Below, piece after piece: positions 1 through 7,852 of a stretch of 64,000 bases of DNA. Made by a program: the position numbers and the translations under genes. The DNA comes from Mycobacterium sp. D16Q14. GTDB taxonomy: Bacteria; Actinomycetota; Actinomycetes; Mycobacteriales; Mycobacteriaceae. Numbering within the stretch: the stretch's first letter is position 1; every line of letters starts with the position of its first letter. Location of the stretch: positions 1 to 64,000 of the forward strand of contig MAEX01000010.1 in NCBI GenBank assembly GCA_002013415.1. The letters run 5' to 3'. The notes beneath the pieces were generated by a model. That model was not told where the DNA came from. It saw only the letters and a list, made by a program, of their open reading frames with translations, and did no database searches.

Positions 1-735
1 ATCCACAAGCCGTGGGTAGGCAGCTTCCGGGAACGGCGCCTTCTCGTTGGAGAACGTGGTGAAGGCCATGGTGGTGTCGAGCCGCACCTCGTCGTACCGC
101 GCAGAGATATCGAGGAAGTCCGAGTACTCGGGCATACCCATGTGCGCGATGATCAGGTGTAGTCGCGGAAACTGCGTCAGCAGCACCCGGATTGGCTCGG
201 GCCCGGTGAATTCGCCCGGAGCCGGGCCCGAGCCGCAATGGATCACCACCGGAACTCCGGCGTCCTCGAGAAGACCCCACACCGGGAGGAGCAGCGGATC
301 AATGGGGGAGAACGCACCAACCTGAATGTGGACCTTGAAGATGCGGGCTCCCGCCTCGATGGCCTCGCGCACATAGTCGACGGCGTGGGATTCGGGAAAG
401 AAGGTGGCGGTGTGGATGCAGTCGGGGGTCTGCGCCGCGAACTGGGTCGCCCACTGGTTCAGCCAGGCAGCCATCTGCGGTTTGTGCGCGTAGATCAACG
501 AGGTGAAGCGGAGCACTCCGAACTCCCGCAGCATCTGAACCCGCCGCGACTCCTCGGCGCGGTAGGTGATTGGCCAGGGGCGCCCGATGAGGGGCCCGGC
601 CGAGTCGAAGTAGGCCCACACCTTGTCCATGACGGATTTGGGCATGAAGTGGGTGTGCACGTCCACGATCCCCGGGATGCCCAGTTCCTGCCAGAGCTGT
701 CTGACGGGCGCGGGGTCGAAGGCTGATGCGGGCAT
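1..735 (-). CDS. Amidohydrolase family protein (3' end beyond window)
   Basis: At least 245 residues of a metal-dependent TIM-barrel hydrolase; the C-terminus lies beyond base 1. The N-terminus has the hallmark 'VDVHTHFMP' metal motif at about residue 24, a mid-region 'FKVHIQ' lysine/histidine strand and 'VVIHCGSG', followed by 'LIIAHMGMPEY', the usual ligand order in the amidohydrolase_2 (ACMSD/PIG-like) group. It probably hydrolyses or decarboxylates a small carboxylate; the substrate cannot be read from sequence. It starts at ATG 735 and diverges from the DUF1326 gene. The 143-bp gap holds two copies of a CsoR-like palindrome, so both genes may share one regulator (inference). Confidence 0.85.
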   Translation of the reverse strand, partial: MPASAFDPAPVRQLWQELGIPGIVDVHTHFMPKSVMDKVWAYFDSAGPLIGRPWPITYRAEESRRVQMLREFGVLRFTSLIYAHKPQMAAWLNQWATQFAAQTPDCIHTATFFPESHAVDYVREAIEAGARIFKVHIQVGAFSPIDPLLLPVWGLLEDAGVPVVIHCGSGPAPGEFTGPEPIRVLLTQFPRLHLIIAHMGMPEYSDFLDISARYDEVRLDTTMAFTTFSNEKAPFPEAAYPRLVD

Positions 736-786
736 GGACCTATCTATATCAATCGATCCGTCCATCGGGTGCGACTGCTCCCAAAG

Positions 787-803
787 ATACCCCCTAGGGG
801 TAT
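787..803. promoter_or_regulatory. CsoR/RicR/CstR-like operator, copy 1
   Basis: Perfect interrupted palindrome ATACCCC-CTA-GGGGTAT. C/G-rich arms flanked by AT are the general layout of CsoR-family operators (copper, persulfide or formaldehyde sensors). Its right edge touches a possible -35 TTGCCA (804-809), which has a possible -10 TACCTT (828-833) 18 bp downstream on the + strand, so a bound repressor would cover the promoter. Which family member binds is unknown; no CsoR gene is in the window. Confidence 0.65.
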
Positions 804-844
804 TTGCCAAAATCGGGGAGCCGCTGCTACCTTCAGCTTGTCAG

Positions 845-861
845 ATACCCCCATGGGGTAT
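845..861. promoter_or_regulatory. CsoR/RicR/CstR-like operator, copy 2
   Basis: Second perfect copy, ATACCCC-CAT-GGGGTAT, with the same arms as the site at 787-803 and a centre-to-centre distance of 58 bp. It lies just before the GGAAAGGA ribosome-binding site (862-869) of the DUF1326 gene, near the probable transcription start. Two identical-arm sites in one 143-bp divergent gap argue for a real operator pair. Confidence 0.65.
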
Positions 862-878
862 GGAAAGGAATGGATGAA

Positions 879-1592
879 ATGCCGGCGACGGATACCTACG
901 ACTGGAATCTCAAGGGCGATTGGTTCGACGTGTGCAGCTGCAAGCTGCCCTGCCCGTGCAGCTTCGCGCAGGAACCCACACACGGGGACTGCCTCTTCAC
1001 CTTGGTGTGGCATGTCAATGAAGGCCATTGGGGCGATGTCGAGTTGAGCAATCTGGGCGTGGTCGCTCAGGGCGAGTTCAAGGGGAACATGTGGATAGGT
1101 GACCCGGACGCGACGATGAAGCTGATGTTCTACATCGACGAGTCCGCGGACGCCCGTCAGCGCATCGCGCTGGAGCGAATCTTTACGGGTAAAGAGGGCG
1201 GCTGGCCCGCGGAGTTCGCGAGCCTCATCGAGGAGCTGCGCGGTATCGAATACGTCCCGATCAACTTCGACAAGGCCGATGATCTCGCGAGTTGGGGTGC
1301 AGAGATCCCCGGCAAGGTGGACCTCCGTGTCGAGGCGCTGACCGGTCCGACCGCCGACCCCAGTCGGCGAGTCACGACGGCGAACGCACCCGGAGCGGAA
1401 GTGGGGCCGGGTCAGGTCGCGACCTGGGGTGTGGTCAAGAAGGACCACTCCGTCGGGTTCGAATGGTCACACGAGCATCGCGGCGAGTCGAGCAAGCACT
1501 TCCCATTCGATTGGCGTCCTGACGGCACGGTTGAGGTTGTGTCAGAGGAGTTGGTGTCGGCTCAGCAGGGTGGATGCTGCTGCTCGGACTGA
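879..1592 (+). CDS. DUF1326 domain protein, Cys-rich
   Basis: 237 residues matching the DUF1326 layout: N-terminal 'YDWNLKGDWFDVCSCKLPCPC' region with a CxCx3CxC cluster, then 'GDCLFTLVWHV' and a central 'GPAEFASLIEEL'-like helix. The C-terminus ends in a second thiol cluster, 'GGCCCSD'. The family has no firm function; the Cys clusters suggest binding of a soft metal or thiol chemistry (inference). ATG 879 was chosen because GGAAAGGA at 862-869 is 9 bases upstream; ATG 870 is too close to it. Two CsoR-like palindromes precede the gene, supporting metal- or sulfur-responsive control. A hairpin at 1606-1644 closes the unit. Confidence 0.85.
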   Translation: MPATDTYDWNLKGDWFDVCSCKLPCPCSFAQEPTHGDCLFTLVWHVNEGHWGDVELSNLGVVAQGEFKGNMWIGDPDATMKLMFYIDESADARQRIALERIFTGKEGGWPAEFASLIEELRGIEYVPINFDKADDLASWGAEIPGKVDLRVEALTGPTADPSRRVTTANAPGAEVGPGQVATWGVVKKDHSVGFEWSHEHRGESSKHFPFDWRPDGTVEVVSEELVSAQQGGCCCSD

Positions 1593-1605
1593 GCGGATCG
1601 GTGGA

Positions 1606-1644
1606 CCGGAAACGCCCTCGGCATCTATCCGGGGGCGTTTCCGG
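1606..1644. terminator. Hairpin between convergent genes
   Basis: Perfect 12-bp stem CCGGAAACGCCC / GGGCGTTTCCGG with a 15-nt loop, lying between the stop of the DUF1326 gene and the stop of the GNAT gene. Its position suits a bidirectional terminator, although no long T-tract follows. Confidence 0.6.
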
Positions 1645-1665
1645 ATCGCCGGTGTCCGAGGCTCC

Positions 1666-2112
1666 CTACGGCCGCCACACCATCATCGATTGGGCATCGG
1701 TGAATCCGCAGCGCCGGTAGAGAGGTGTGGAGGGCGCGGACGGAGAGAGCACGAGTTTGGCGTAGTGCCGACGCTCCGCTTCTGCAAGTACGGTCTGAAC
1801 TAGTGCTTCGCCGATGCCGAGACCCCGTGCGGACGGAAGGACGTACAGGTGTCCGAGGTATCCCCAGCTTGCCGCCGCTCGGGGGTTGGGGCTGGGCATC
1901 CGTTCGTGCGCGGTCACGCATACCATCCCGACCGCGCACCCTTGGTAGTGTGCCGTCCACACGGTGCGTGAACCCATCCAGGACGCGACGTGGGAGACGA
2001 ACTCCGGCGACGGTGTTTCGGCGATATGGCAATCCGCAACGTCCTCTTGTGCCCAACACCAACGTAATCCGGCGACGTCGACAGGATCGCCGATGGTGAT
2101 CACGTGCCTCAT
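1666..2112 (-). CDS. GNAT family N-acetyltransferase
   Basis: 148 residues of GNAT fold. The acetyl-CoA binding loop is seen as 'VLPSARGLGIGEALV' (R-x-x-G-x-G), preceded by strand 'WGYLGHLYV' and followed by 'PSAPSTPLYRRCGFTDAQSMMVW', the usual C-terminal motif of small-molecule acetyltransferases. ATG 2112 overlaps the stop codon of the upstream SRPBCC-like gene by one base (TGATG), which fixes the start and indicates translational coupling. The acceptor substrate is unknown. Confidence 0.85.
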   Translation of the reverse strand: MRHVITIGDPVDVAGLRWCWAQEDVADCHIAETPSPEFVSHVASWMGSRTVWTAHYQGCAVGMVCVTAHERMPSPNPRAAASWGYLGHLYVLPSARGLGIGEALVQTVLAEAERRHYAKLVLSPSAPSTPLYRRCGFTDAQSMMVWRP

Positions 2113-2678
2113 CACGACGCCATCGTTGTCGGTAGGCCGAAGAGCCGACGAATCAACAGCACACGAAGGCCCCATCGATGTGGATGCGTGGCGGTCCCGG
2201 TGACAGAGCGTTCGAGGTTGTCAAGAAGCTGTTCAACAACCGCGTCGTGTGCCGGAACCACGAGAGTCGTGAGCTTGATCCAATCACTGACGCCGCATTC
2301 AAGGTCGAGGGTGTGCTGCACCAGCACTCCGGCGCGGCGAGGCACCGCTTCCAAGACATGTCGGCCGTCGATGACCTTCCCATTCACGCTGTCGAAGGTG
2401 AACTCGACGAACCGTCCAGGAACATATGTGGTGCATGTGTATCGGATCTTCCCGTGTCCGCCGCTGGCCCCTTCAGGCAGCGGACGGTCCAAAATCATTG
2501 GGCTCCAGTCAGTCCCGGGCCAGAATCGATCTGTGGGTGATCCGAGGGTGGCGAATAACGGCGCGATCACGTCGAGATTTTTTCCTGGAAACTGCCGTTC
2601 GTGAACGTTTCTGACTCGCCAGCTGGGTACAGCACTGCGGCCGGTCCAGCGGACACGCGGACGATGGAACGAGCTCAT
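2112..2678 (-). CDS. SRPBCC-like (polyketide cyclase/START fold) hypothetical protein
   Basis: 188 residues. The pattern 'RVRNVHERQFPG' then repeated beta strands such as 'IRYTCTTYVPGRFVEFTF' and 'VLVQHTLDLEC', and a long C-terminal helix 'DAVVEQLLDNLERS', fits an SRPBCC/START-like ligand pocket, though no catalytic signature is visible. It is the first gene of a two-gene unit coupled to the downstream GNAT gene. Assignment rests on fold pattern only; a generic hypothetical label would also be fair. Confidence 0.65.
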   Translation of the reverse strand: MSSFHRPRVRWTGRSAVPSWRVRNVHERQFPGKNLDVIAPLFATLGSPTDRFWPGTDWSPMILDRPLPEGASGGHGKIRYTCTTYVPGRFVEFTFDSVNGKVIDGRHVLEAVPRRAGVLVQHTLDLECGVSDWIKLTTLVVPAHDAVVEQLLDNLERSVTGTATHPHRWGLRVLLIRRLFGLPTTMAS

Positions 2679-2739
2679 GATCTCAAGTCAATCAGCCCGC
2701 TGGGAATGAACTCGGGTGCGGTGAGACTTCAATAGACAC

Positions 2740-3528
2740 GTGAACATCGATCTGACTGGTAAGACCGCCTTAGTCACTGGGTCCACGCAGGGTATTGGAC
2801 TGGAAATCGTCCGGCAGCTCGCCGCCAGCGGTGCGCGGGCTGTGGTGAATGGTCGCTCGCAGGACCGCGTCGATGAGGCCATCGCCGAGATTGGGCTGCA
2901 GAACGGCAGTGTCATCGGAGTCGCCGCGGACGTTTCGACTGCCGAGGGAGTGGAGCTGCTCCGCGAGCAGCTCCCCGAGGTGGACATCCTGGTCAACAAC
3001 TTGGGCATCTTCGGTGCCGTACCGGCACGTGAGATCACCGACGAACAGTGGCGGAACTACTTCGAGGTGAATGTGCTGTCCGCCGTGCGCCTTATCCGGG
3101 CGTACTTGCCGGGGATGATCGAGGCTGGATGGGGCCGCATCATTCAAATCGCCAGTGACTCGGCGATTGTCATCCCGCAGGAGATGATCCACTACGGCGT
3201 CTCCAAGACCGCGTTGTTGGGGGTGACGCGTGGGTTCGCGAAGGATGCCGCCGGCTCCGGCGTCACCGTCAACTCGGTCATCGCCGGGCCCACGCACACC
3301 GCGGGTGTGGAGGACTTCGTCTATCAGCTTGTCGACACGTCGCTGCCCTGGGATGAGGCACAGCGTGAATTCATGAAGAAGCATCGGCCACAGTCGCTGC
3401 TGCAGCGCTTGATCGAACCGGTGGAGATCGCCAACCTGGTCGTCTACCTCAGCTCCCCGTTCGCGTCTGCCACGACGGGCGCTGCGGTTCGTGCCGACGG
3501 CGGGTACGTGGATTCGATCCTGCCTTAG
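2740..3528 (+). CDS. SDR family oxidoreductase
   Basis: 262-residue classical short-chain dehydrogenase. It shows the cofactor loop 'TGSTQGIG' near residue 14, 'NNLG' at the NAG position, catalytic Ser in 'QIASDSAI', and 'YGVSK' with catalytic Tyr and Lys. The C-terminus 'GAAVRADGGYVDSIL' is typical. Starts at GTG 2740 ('MNIDLTGKTALVTG'). It reduces or oxidises an unidentified alcohol/ketone with NAD(P)H. Its stop overlaps by three bases the stop of the convergent TetR pseudogene. Confidence 0.88.
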   Translation: MNIDLTGKTALVTGSTQGIGLEIVRQLAASGARAVVNGRSQDRVDEAIAEIGLQNGSVIGVAADVSTAEGVELLREQLPEVDILVNNLGIFGAVPAREITDEQWRNYFEVNVLSAVRLIRAYLPGMIEAGWGRIIQIASDSAIVIPQEMIHYGVSKTALLGVTRGFAKDAAGSGVTVNSVIAGPTHTAGVEDFVYQLVDTSLPWDEAQREFMKKHRPQSLLQRLIEPVEIANLVVYLSSPFASATTGAAVRADGGYVDSILP

Positions 3529-4161
3529 CGGCCGCTGGTCGTTGTGGAGTGCGTCTCGTCGATGTCCAGAACGGTGACGAGGGTACGCACCCACCACAGT
3601 CGTTGTTGGCGGCCTCGCCTCGCGTAGGGTTCGAGAATGCCGGCGCTGCGGCGAAATGCCGCTCCGCAAGCAGCTTCCGTGGCAAGCGCCAGATGTAGAG
3701 CGGCGACGGCAAGACGGGTGTCATCGCACGGTGGTCGGCGACCATGGGACGGCCTCCGGGCAGCATGGAGGGTGTCGACGACGGGGATCCAGTAGCCCGG
3801 CACCGTCATCGCGCCACCCTGCAGCGTGAAGGGCGATGGCCAACTCCCCGTAGCCGTCTTCATAGACATTGGCGATGCAGTCCACCAACTCCGACACCTG
3901 CGCGCCGCGGCTGACCCAGTCATGGGTGGCGTTCTCGACTGCGTCGCGGATCCGGGTACCGCCGTGATGCAGTAGTGCCACGAGCAGACCGTCGCGGTTC
4001 TTGAAATGGTGAGCGACGCCCGCATTGGTCATACCGACTCGGGTGGCGACGGCACGTACCTCGACGGCGTGCGGTCCGGCCTCGACGAGAAGCTCCTCAG
4101 CGGCCTTTGGTGCCGCTCTTCCGGGGCGTCTGGCACGTGGCTCAGTACGTAGTATTGCCCA
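3525..4161 (-). pseudogene. TetR-family regulator, frameshifted
   Basis: The N-terminal helix-turn-helix is readable as 'AVATRVGMTNAGVAHHFKNRDGLLVALLHH', but the reading frame breaks. The first frame runs from about 4161 to 3721; the natural C-terminus ('VVDTLHAARR...TRLAVAALHLALATEAACGAAF') is one frame away, ending at 3525. Removing one base from GGGG at 3783-3786 joins the two into about 212 residues, the normal TetR length. The first frame also has no ATG/GTG/TTG before the HTH; a second one-base excess near 4158-4160 would supply a GTG start. So the gene is either decayed or carries sequence errors. It probably once controlled the divergent DUF3237 gene. Confidence 0.7.
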
Positions 4162-4538
4162 CTACGCCGGCCGGCACACGAGTGGTTATCGAAATTCCGG
4201 AGGGCAGGCTGGAGGGTCGAGGGATTTCCGCGCAGACTCTGGGCGGCGCGAATGCCGACTGGTTCGTTATCGGGCCGGACGGGACTGGCACCGCAGATTA
4301 TCGAGGAACCATGCAGACCGCTGACGGCGCGGCGATCTATATACACGGCCATGGCCGGTGCGATATGTCGGCAGGTTTTTCGGCCGGAGCGGTCTTGCGC
4401 GGACATGCACATTTCGAGACCGGCAGTGACCAGTACCACTGGCTGAACAAGGTACACGGAGTATTTCGCGGAGTTGTCGTCGGTGACGGCGCGGTGGGAA
4501 CGGGTGTCTACCATGATGAGTACTTCGAAGTCCGCTGA
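4107..4538 (+). CDS. DUF3237 domain protein
   Basis: About 143 residues fitting DUF3237: 'PLF' at the N-terminus, 'TPAGTRVVIEIPEGRLEG', 'GGANADWFVIGPDG', 'MQTADGAAIYIHGHG' and the C-terminal 'HWLNKVHGVFRGVVVG'. The family is a small beta-barrel of unknown function. The start is unsure: TTG 4107 or GTG 4110 keeps the conserved 'PLF'; GTG 4137 would remove it. The 5' end overlaps the opposite-strand TetR remnant, and an operator-like palindrome (4148-4166) lies inside the coding region. A strong hairpin follows. Confidence 0.75.
   Translation: MVPLFRGVWHVAQYVVLPTTPAGTRVVIEIPEGRLEGRGISAQTLGGANADWFVIGPDGTGTADYRGTMQTADGAAIYIHGHGRCDMSAGFSAGAVLRGHAHFETGSDQYHWLNKVHGVFRGVVVGDGAVGTGVYHDEYFEVR
4148..4166. 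promoter_or_regulatory. Inverted repeat, possible TetR operator
   Basis: CGTAGT-ATTGCCC-ACTACG, 6-bp perfect arms with a 7-bp spacer, at the expected upstream edge of the TetR remnant and inside the 5' part of the DUF3237 gene. Position suggests autoregulation by the former TetR protein; if so, the DUF3237 gene may really start further downstream. Confidence 0.4.
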
Positions 4539-4575
4539 TCCTGCCCTGGCTTGTCCATCTTCTCGTTCAACGGCA

Positions 4576-4613
4576 AAGAGCCGCTTCCGTAGGCTGATCC
4601 GGAAGCGGCTCTT
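4576..4613. terminator. Strong bidirectional hairpin terminator
   Basis: Perfect 14-bp stem AAGAGCCGCTTCCG / CGGAAGCGGCTCTT with a 10-nt loop between the convergent DUF3237 gene and the small secreted-protein gene. T-rich bases follow on the + side (TTGGTCTTT). Confidence 0.8.
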
Positions 4614-4627
4614 GGTCTTTGGGTGGG

Positions 4628-4912
4628 TTAGTTGATGCCGCCGATGAACTCGCCGCTGGCGGGCGGGGTGTAACGCATCTGCGGGCCGGCGTTGTTCATC
4701 GAGTACTGGCCGGTGCCCAGCCGGGCATGATCCCGGTTATTGCCGCCCGAGCCGTTATTGCCCGCGCCGGCGACGACACTGGAGGTCGGCGCGGCGGTCA
4801 ATTCGATGGCGGCGAAGCTTGGCACCAAGATCGCGAGACCGATACCGGCCGCGGCGACAACGCGGCTTGCGTTAGTGGAAATTGCCTTCGAGGTGGCGGT
4901 GATGGCGGTCAT
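4628..4912 (-). CDS. Small secreted protein, function unknown
   Basis: 94 residues. The N-terminus 'STNASRVVAAAGIGLAILVPSFAA' looks like a signal peptide or membrane anchor (basic/polar n-region, hydrophobic core, Ala-rich cleavage region). The mature part is Gly/Asn-rich ('GAGNNGSGGNNRDHARLG') and ends 'YTPPASGEFIGGIN'. No known domain is recognised. ATG 4912 was preferred over ATG 4972 because GGAG lies 10 bases upstream and the signal peptide then starts properly. Probably exported; no enzymatic motif is visible. Confidence 0.6.
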   Translation of the reverse strand: MTAITATSKAISTNASRVVAAAGIGLAILVPSFAAIELTAAPTSSVVAGAGNNGSGGNNRDHARLGTGQYSMNNAGPQMRYTPPASGEFIGGIN

Positions 4913-5541
4913 TGTGTCTGCGCTCCAATGCTTTTGAAGATCTACTTGCGATGCTTCTAATAACGTGAGCACTATCTGTTGCCATCCACGATGGCCTGTG
5001 ATAAATCAGTCAGCCCGGCGCGGAATATTCGGGGGGAACGGCCTGTTCGATAAGGCAAGACAACCGAATGCGACAAACGCGGAACCCCACGGCCATACGA
5101 CCGAGGGTGGTCCGCGTTCGCGAATACAGTTTGATTCGGTTGTGCGTGGTGCATCGGCGATGTCCACGTGCACCGTCGAGAAGGCGGTGGCGCCGCGCAG
5201 TCCCTCGACGCGGGTCACCACACACGGCGACAGTGGTGCATCGGCGATGTCGTTCAACTGGACCGTGTGACCTGCGGGCCCTGTGTGACGCCTTGCGGTG
5301 CCTGGCCGCCGAAGTCACCGAGGATCCGAGACCGCCGACGTCCGGCATGACGCACACCCAGGCCGTCACCACGATCAGCACGCTCGCTCGTCAGGCCGTC
5401 GACTTCTTCGGCGGCCCGGAACGCCACCAACTGCGTGCTCTACTTCGTAGAGGAGCACCCTCGTTGGGAATGGTGCACGCCGAGGTGCGGTAACTGCGCT
5501 CGGGTGAAACGGCATTACGACCGTCAGACCGTGGTGGGCTC
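4913..5541. other. Gene-poor 0.6-kb stretch with a 19-bp direct repeat
   Basis: No reading frame here has family motifs or credible codon usage. The one structure noted is the 19-mer GTGGTGCATCGGCGATGTC at 5146-5164, repeated exactly at 5233-5251. The 87-bp period keeps one + strand frame, giving 'GASAMS' twice. It could be a decayed gene or a regulatory region. Confidence 0.5.
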
Positions 5542-6201
5542 CTAGCCGTAATCGGTGACCGCGCGCCGTTTCTCCAGGAGCACCTTGGCGGCCGTCGCGG
5601 CGGCCGGGAGGGTCGACAAGATGGCGACGACCAAGATGATGACGTCCAGGTGTTCGCCGACGAAGGCGACGTTACCCAGGAAGTAGCCGACCGTTGTCAG
5701 CCCGACACCCCATGCTGCGCTACCGATGGCGTTGTACAGCAAGAATTGTGGATAGCGCATCCCGGACATGCCGGCGATGACCGGGGTGAAGGTGCGCACC
5801 ACGCCGATGAACTGGGCAACCAGCAGTGTCTTGGGTCCGTGTTTATCGAAGAACTCGCGGGAGGCGGTTAGATACCGCTGTTTGAAGAAGCGGGCATCTT
5901 CCTTCTTGAACAGCGCCGGACCCAGCCGACGCCCGATGAAGTACCCGCATTGGCTGCCGAGCAGAGCCGCCACGGCGGCGCATGGCGCCAACACTTGGAT
6001 CGAGACAGGTGAATTCGGCTGGGCGGCAATCAGTCCTGCGGAGAACAACAGGGTGTCGCCGGGTAGAAACGGAAACAGCAGGCCGGTCTCGATGAAGACG
6101 ATGACCATGACTCCGGCCAGTACGGCGCCACCGAACAATCCGCCCGCGCCCAGCCAGTACATCGGATCCATGACGTCCGCGGGCGCCAGACCCATGTCCA
6201 T
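5542..6201 (-). CDS. DedA family membrane protein
   Basis: 219 residues with several hydrophobic segments. Diagnostic DedA/VTT motifs are seen: 'FIETGLLFPFLPGDTLLFSAG' near residue 35 and 'VAQFIGVVRTFTPVIAGMSGM' near residue 128, including the functional F..R..R/T..G pattern, then 'YNAIGSAAWGV'. DedA proteins act at the inner membrane in envelope homeostasis, probably as phospholipid flippases/transporters. Start ATG 6201 (a second Met is at residue 3). It diverges from the EEP gene. Confidence 0.9.
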   Translation of the reverse strand: MDMGLAPADVMDPMYWLGAGGLFGGAVLAGVMVIVFIETGLLFPFLPGDTLLFSAGLIAAQPNSPVSIQVLAPCAAVAALLGSQCGYFIGRRLGPALFKKEDARFFKQRYLTASREFFDKHGPKTLLVAQFIGVVRTFTPVIAGMSGMRYPQFLLYNAIGSAAWGVGLTTVGYFLGNVAFVGEHLDVIILVVAILSTLPAAATAAKVLLEKRRAVTDYG

Positions 6202-6356
6202 GGCTGGAAGTTAGCCACGGAACATTGCGGGATAGGAAACAACACGAGAACCCCACCTGGCGCGCTTACGGTGAGTGGGCGTTCCGGCATGACGGACATG
6301 TATCAATCGGGCGAATACTCTCGACGTACGGAGGTTCGCGGAATACCGTGGCACGC

Positions 6357-7394
6357 ATGGTTCGCACCACCTTGAGTGTCGCGACGTTCAACATGTACAA
6401 CTTGCAGGACGCGGACACACCGCTCTACCCCACCTCGAAGCCATGGACTCCCGAGGAATTCAAGCGCAAGAGCGAATGGGCGGCATGGCAATTGGGGATC
6501 ATCGGGGCGGATATCGTTGGGATGCAGGAAGTGTGGAGCAAGAAGGCACTGGAGGCGGTCCTTGCGGTGGACCCGCAGGGCCTGGCCGACGAATACGACG
6601 TCCTGGCCACTCCTGCGATAGGAACCTCCATCACCTGCGCCGCGCTGGTTCGTAAGGGCCTATTGACCGGAAAGCCCAGGTGGATAACCGACTTCCCCAA
6701 GGCTGTGCGGCTTGAGTCCAGGGACGACCCCGCGGACCCGCAGGCACCCGTTATCGACGTCTCGATCAAGAGCTTCTCCCGGCCCGTGCTGAACTTCCAG
6801 GTTCAGCTGCGCGACGACGAACCGGCCACGGAAGTCTTTGTGGTGCACCTCAAGTCCAAGCTGCCCACGCAGATCAGCAGGGAGGCCTGGTACAAGAAGT
6901 CCTCGGCGACCTACCGGCCGCATCAACAGGCGCTGGGTGATGGGATCTCAACCATCCGCCGCACCGCCGAGGCGGTGGCTGTGCGGGTGCTGCTCAACGG
7001 GGTCATGCGCGACACCGAGACTCCGGTCATCGTGCTGGGCGATATGAACGACGGCAAAGAGAGCAACACGGCCAACATCCTGACCAGCCAACCGCGCTAT
7101 CTCGTCGGAGATTCTCAGGGGGGCAGCGACTTTGGACTCTACTCGGCGCAAACGTTGCAGGAATATCGGGACACACGCGACGTGTACTACACCCACGTAC
7201 ATCAAGATCTGCGGGAGTCACTCGACCACGTGATGGTCAGCGAGCAGTTCTACGACCACAGCCGTAAGCGGGTCTGGCTCTTCGACGGGCTGCTGATCAA
7301 CAACGACCATCTCAACTTCGAGAATCACCGGGAGGCGGGTACCGGCGACCACGGCATCGTCAGGGTGAGCTTCAAGCACGACCCCGTGAAGTGA
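6357..7394 (+). CDS. Endonuclease/exonuclease/phosphatase-fold hydrolase
   Basis: About 345 residues of the EEP superfamily. Motifs in order: 'VATFNMYNLQD' at the N-terminus, 'DIVGMQEVW' (catalytic Glu, Mg ligand), 'VFVVHLKSKLP', 'PVIVLGDMND' (catalytic Asp/Asn), 'SLDHVMVS' and C-terminal 'TGDHGIVRVSF' with the catalytic His. Members cleave phosphodiesters in nucleic acids, nucleotides or lipids; the substrate here is open. No signal peptide is seen, so it is probably cytoplasmic. Start ATG 6357, with in-frame GTG 6348 as an alternative; GGAGG is at 6330-6334. Confidence 0.85.
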   Translation: MVRTTLSVATFNMYNLQDADTPLYPTSKPWTPEEFKRKSEWAAWQLGIIGADIVGMQEVWSKKALEAVLAVDPQGLADEYDVLATPAIGTSITCAALVRKGLLTGKPRWITDFPKAVRLESRDDPADPQAPVIDVSIKSFSRPVLNFQVQLRDDEPATEVFVVHLKSKLPTQISREAWYKKSSATYRPHQQALGDGISTIRRTAEAVAVRVLLNGVMRDTETPVIVLGDMNDGKESNTANILTSQPRYLVGDSQGGSDFGLYSAQTLQEYRDTRDVYYTHVHQDLRESLDHVMVSEQFYDHSRKRVWLFDGLLINNDHLNFENHREAGTGDHGIVRVSFKHDPVK

Positions 7395-7397
7395 TCG

Positions 7398-7826
7398 TTA
7401 CGACATGCTGAGAACTGGCCGGTCGCCGAGTGGGTTCGCCAGCGGCACGGCAAGACTGCCCTGCACGGCGATCAGGACGCACGCCCTGCCGACGGCCTCC
7501 CGTGGCGTGCCACCGCGCAGTGCGATCTCTACGGCGTCATCGGTCTCGCGGACGGTCGCGTGCACGCCGTGGCACTGCGGTGTGCCGCTGGTGAAGTGCA
7601 CGACCACGGCGTTGCCGTCGGGGGAGCGACTCCAGGTGTCGAATGTACTCGGACGGCTGTCGAGGATTCGCGCGTCGTCCTCAAATACGACAGATGAAGC
7701 GCCGGGCGGAACCTCCATCGGGGTGGCGACCGAGGTATCGGCTGCTGCCCGCGGCGTATCGAGCCCGCGATCGCCACAGCCCGCGAGGACGGCGAGAGAC
7801 AGGACTGCCATGACGACCGTGCGCAT
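7398..7826 (-). CDS. Putative lipoprotein
   Basis: 142 residues beginning with a clear lipobox signal: 'MRTVVMAVLSLAVLAGC', so Cys17 is the likely lipidated residue and the protein would sit in the cell envelope. The mature domain includes 'VVVHFTSGTPQCHGVHATVRE' and 'CVLIAVQGSLAVPL', with two further cysteines that could pair. No named family is recognised. It lies tail-to-tail with the EEP gene, 3 bp away. Confidence 0.75.
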   Translation of the reverse strand: MRTVVMAVLSLAVLAGCGDRGLDTPRAAADTSVATPMEVPPGASSVVFEDDARILDSRPSTFDTWSRSPDGNAVVVHFTSGTPQCHGVHATVRETDDAVEIALRGGTPREAVGRACVLIAVQGSLAVPLANPLGDRPVLSMS

Positions 7827-7852
7827 GCCCCCACGGTAGGCGCCCGGTCAGG

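Noticed and set aside
744..1448. 234-residue minus-strand frame opposite the DUF1326 gene
   Set aside because: Covers both operators and opposes a well-formed DUF1326 frame.
2770..3669. 299-residue minus-strand frame
   Set aside because: Lies opposite an SDR with full motifs; the translation is Arg/His-rich without any recognisable family.
5068..5493. 141-residue plus-strand frame in the gene-poor segment
   Set aside because: Arg-rich, no motif, no RBS.
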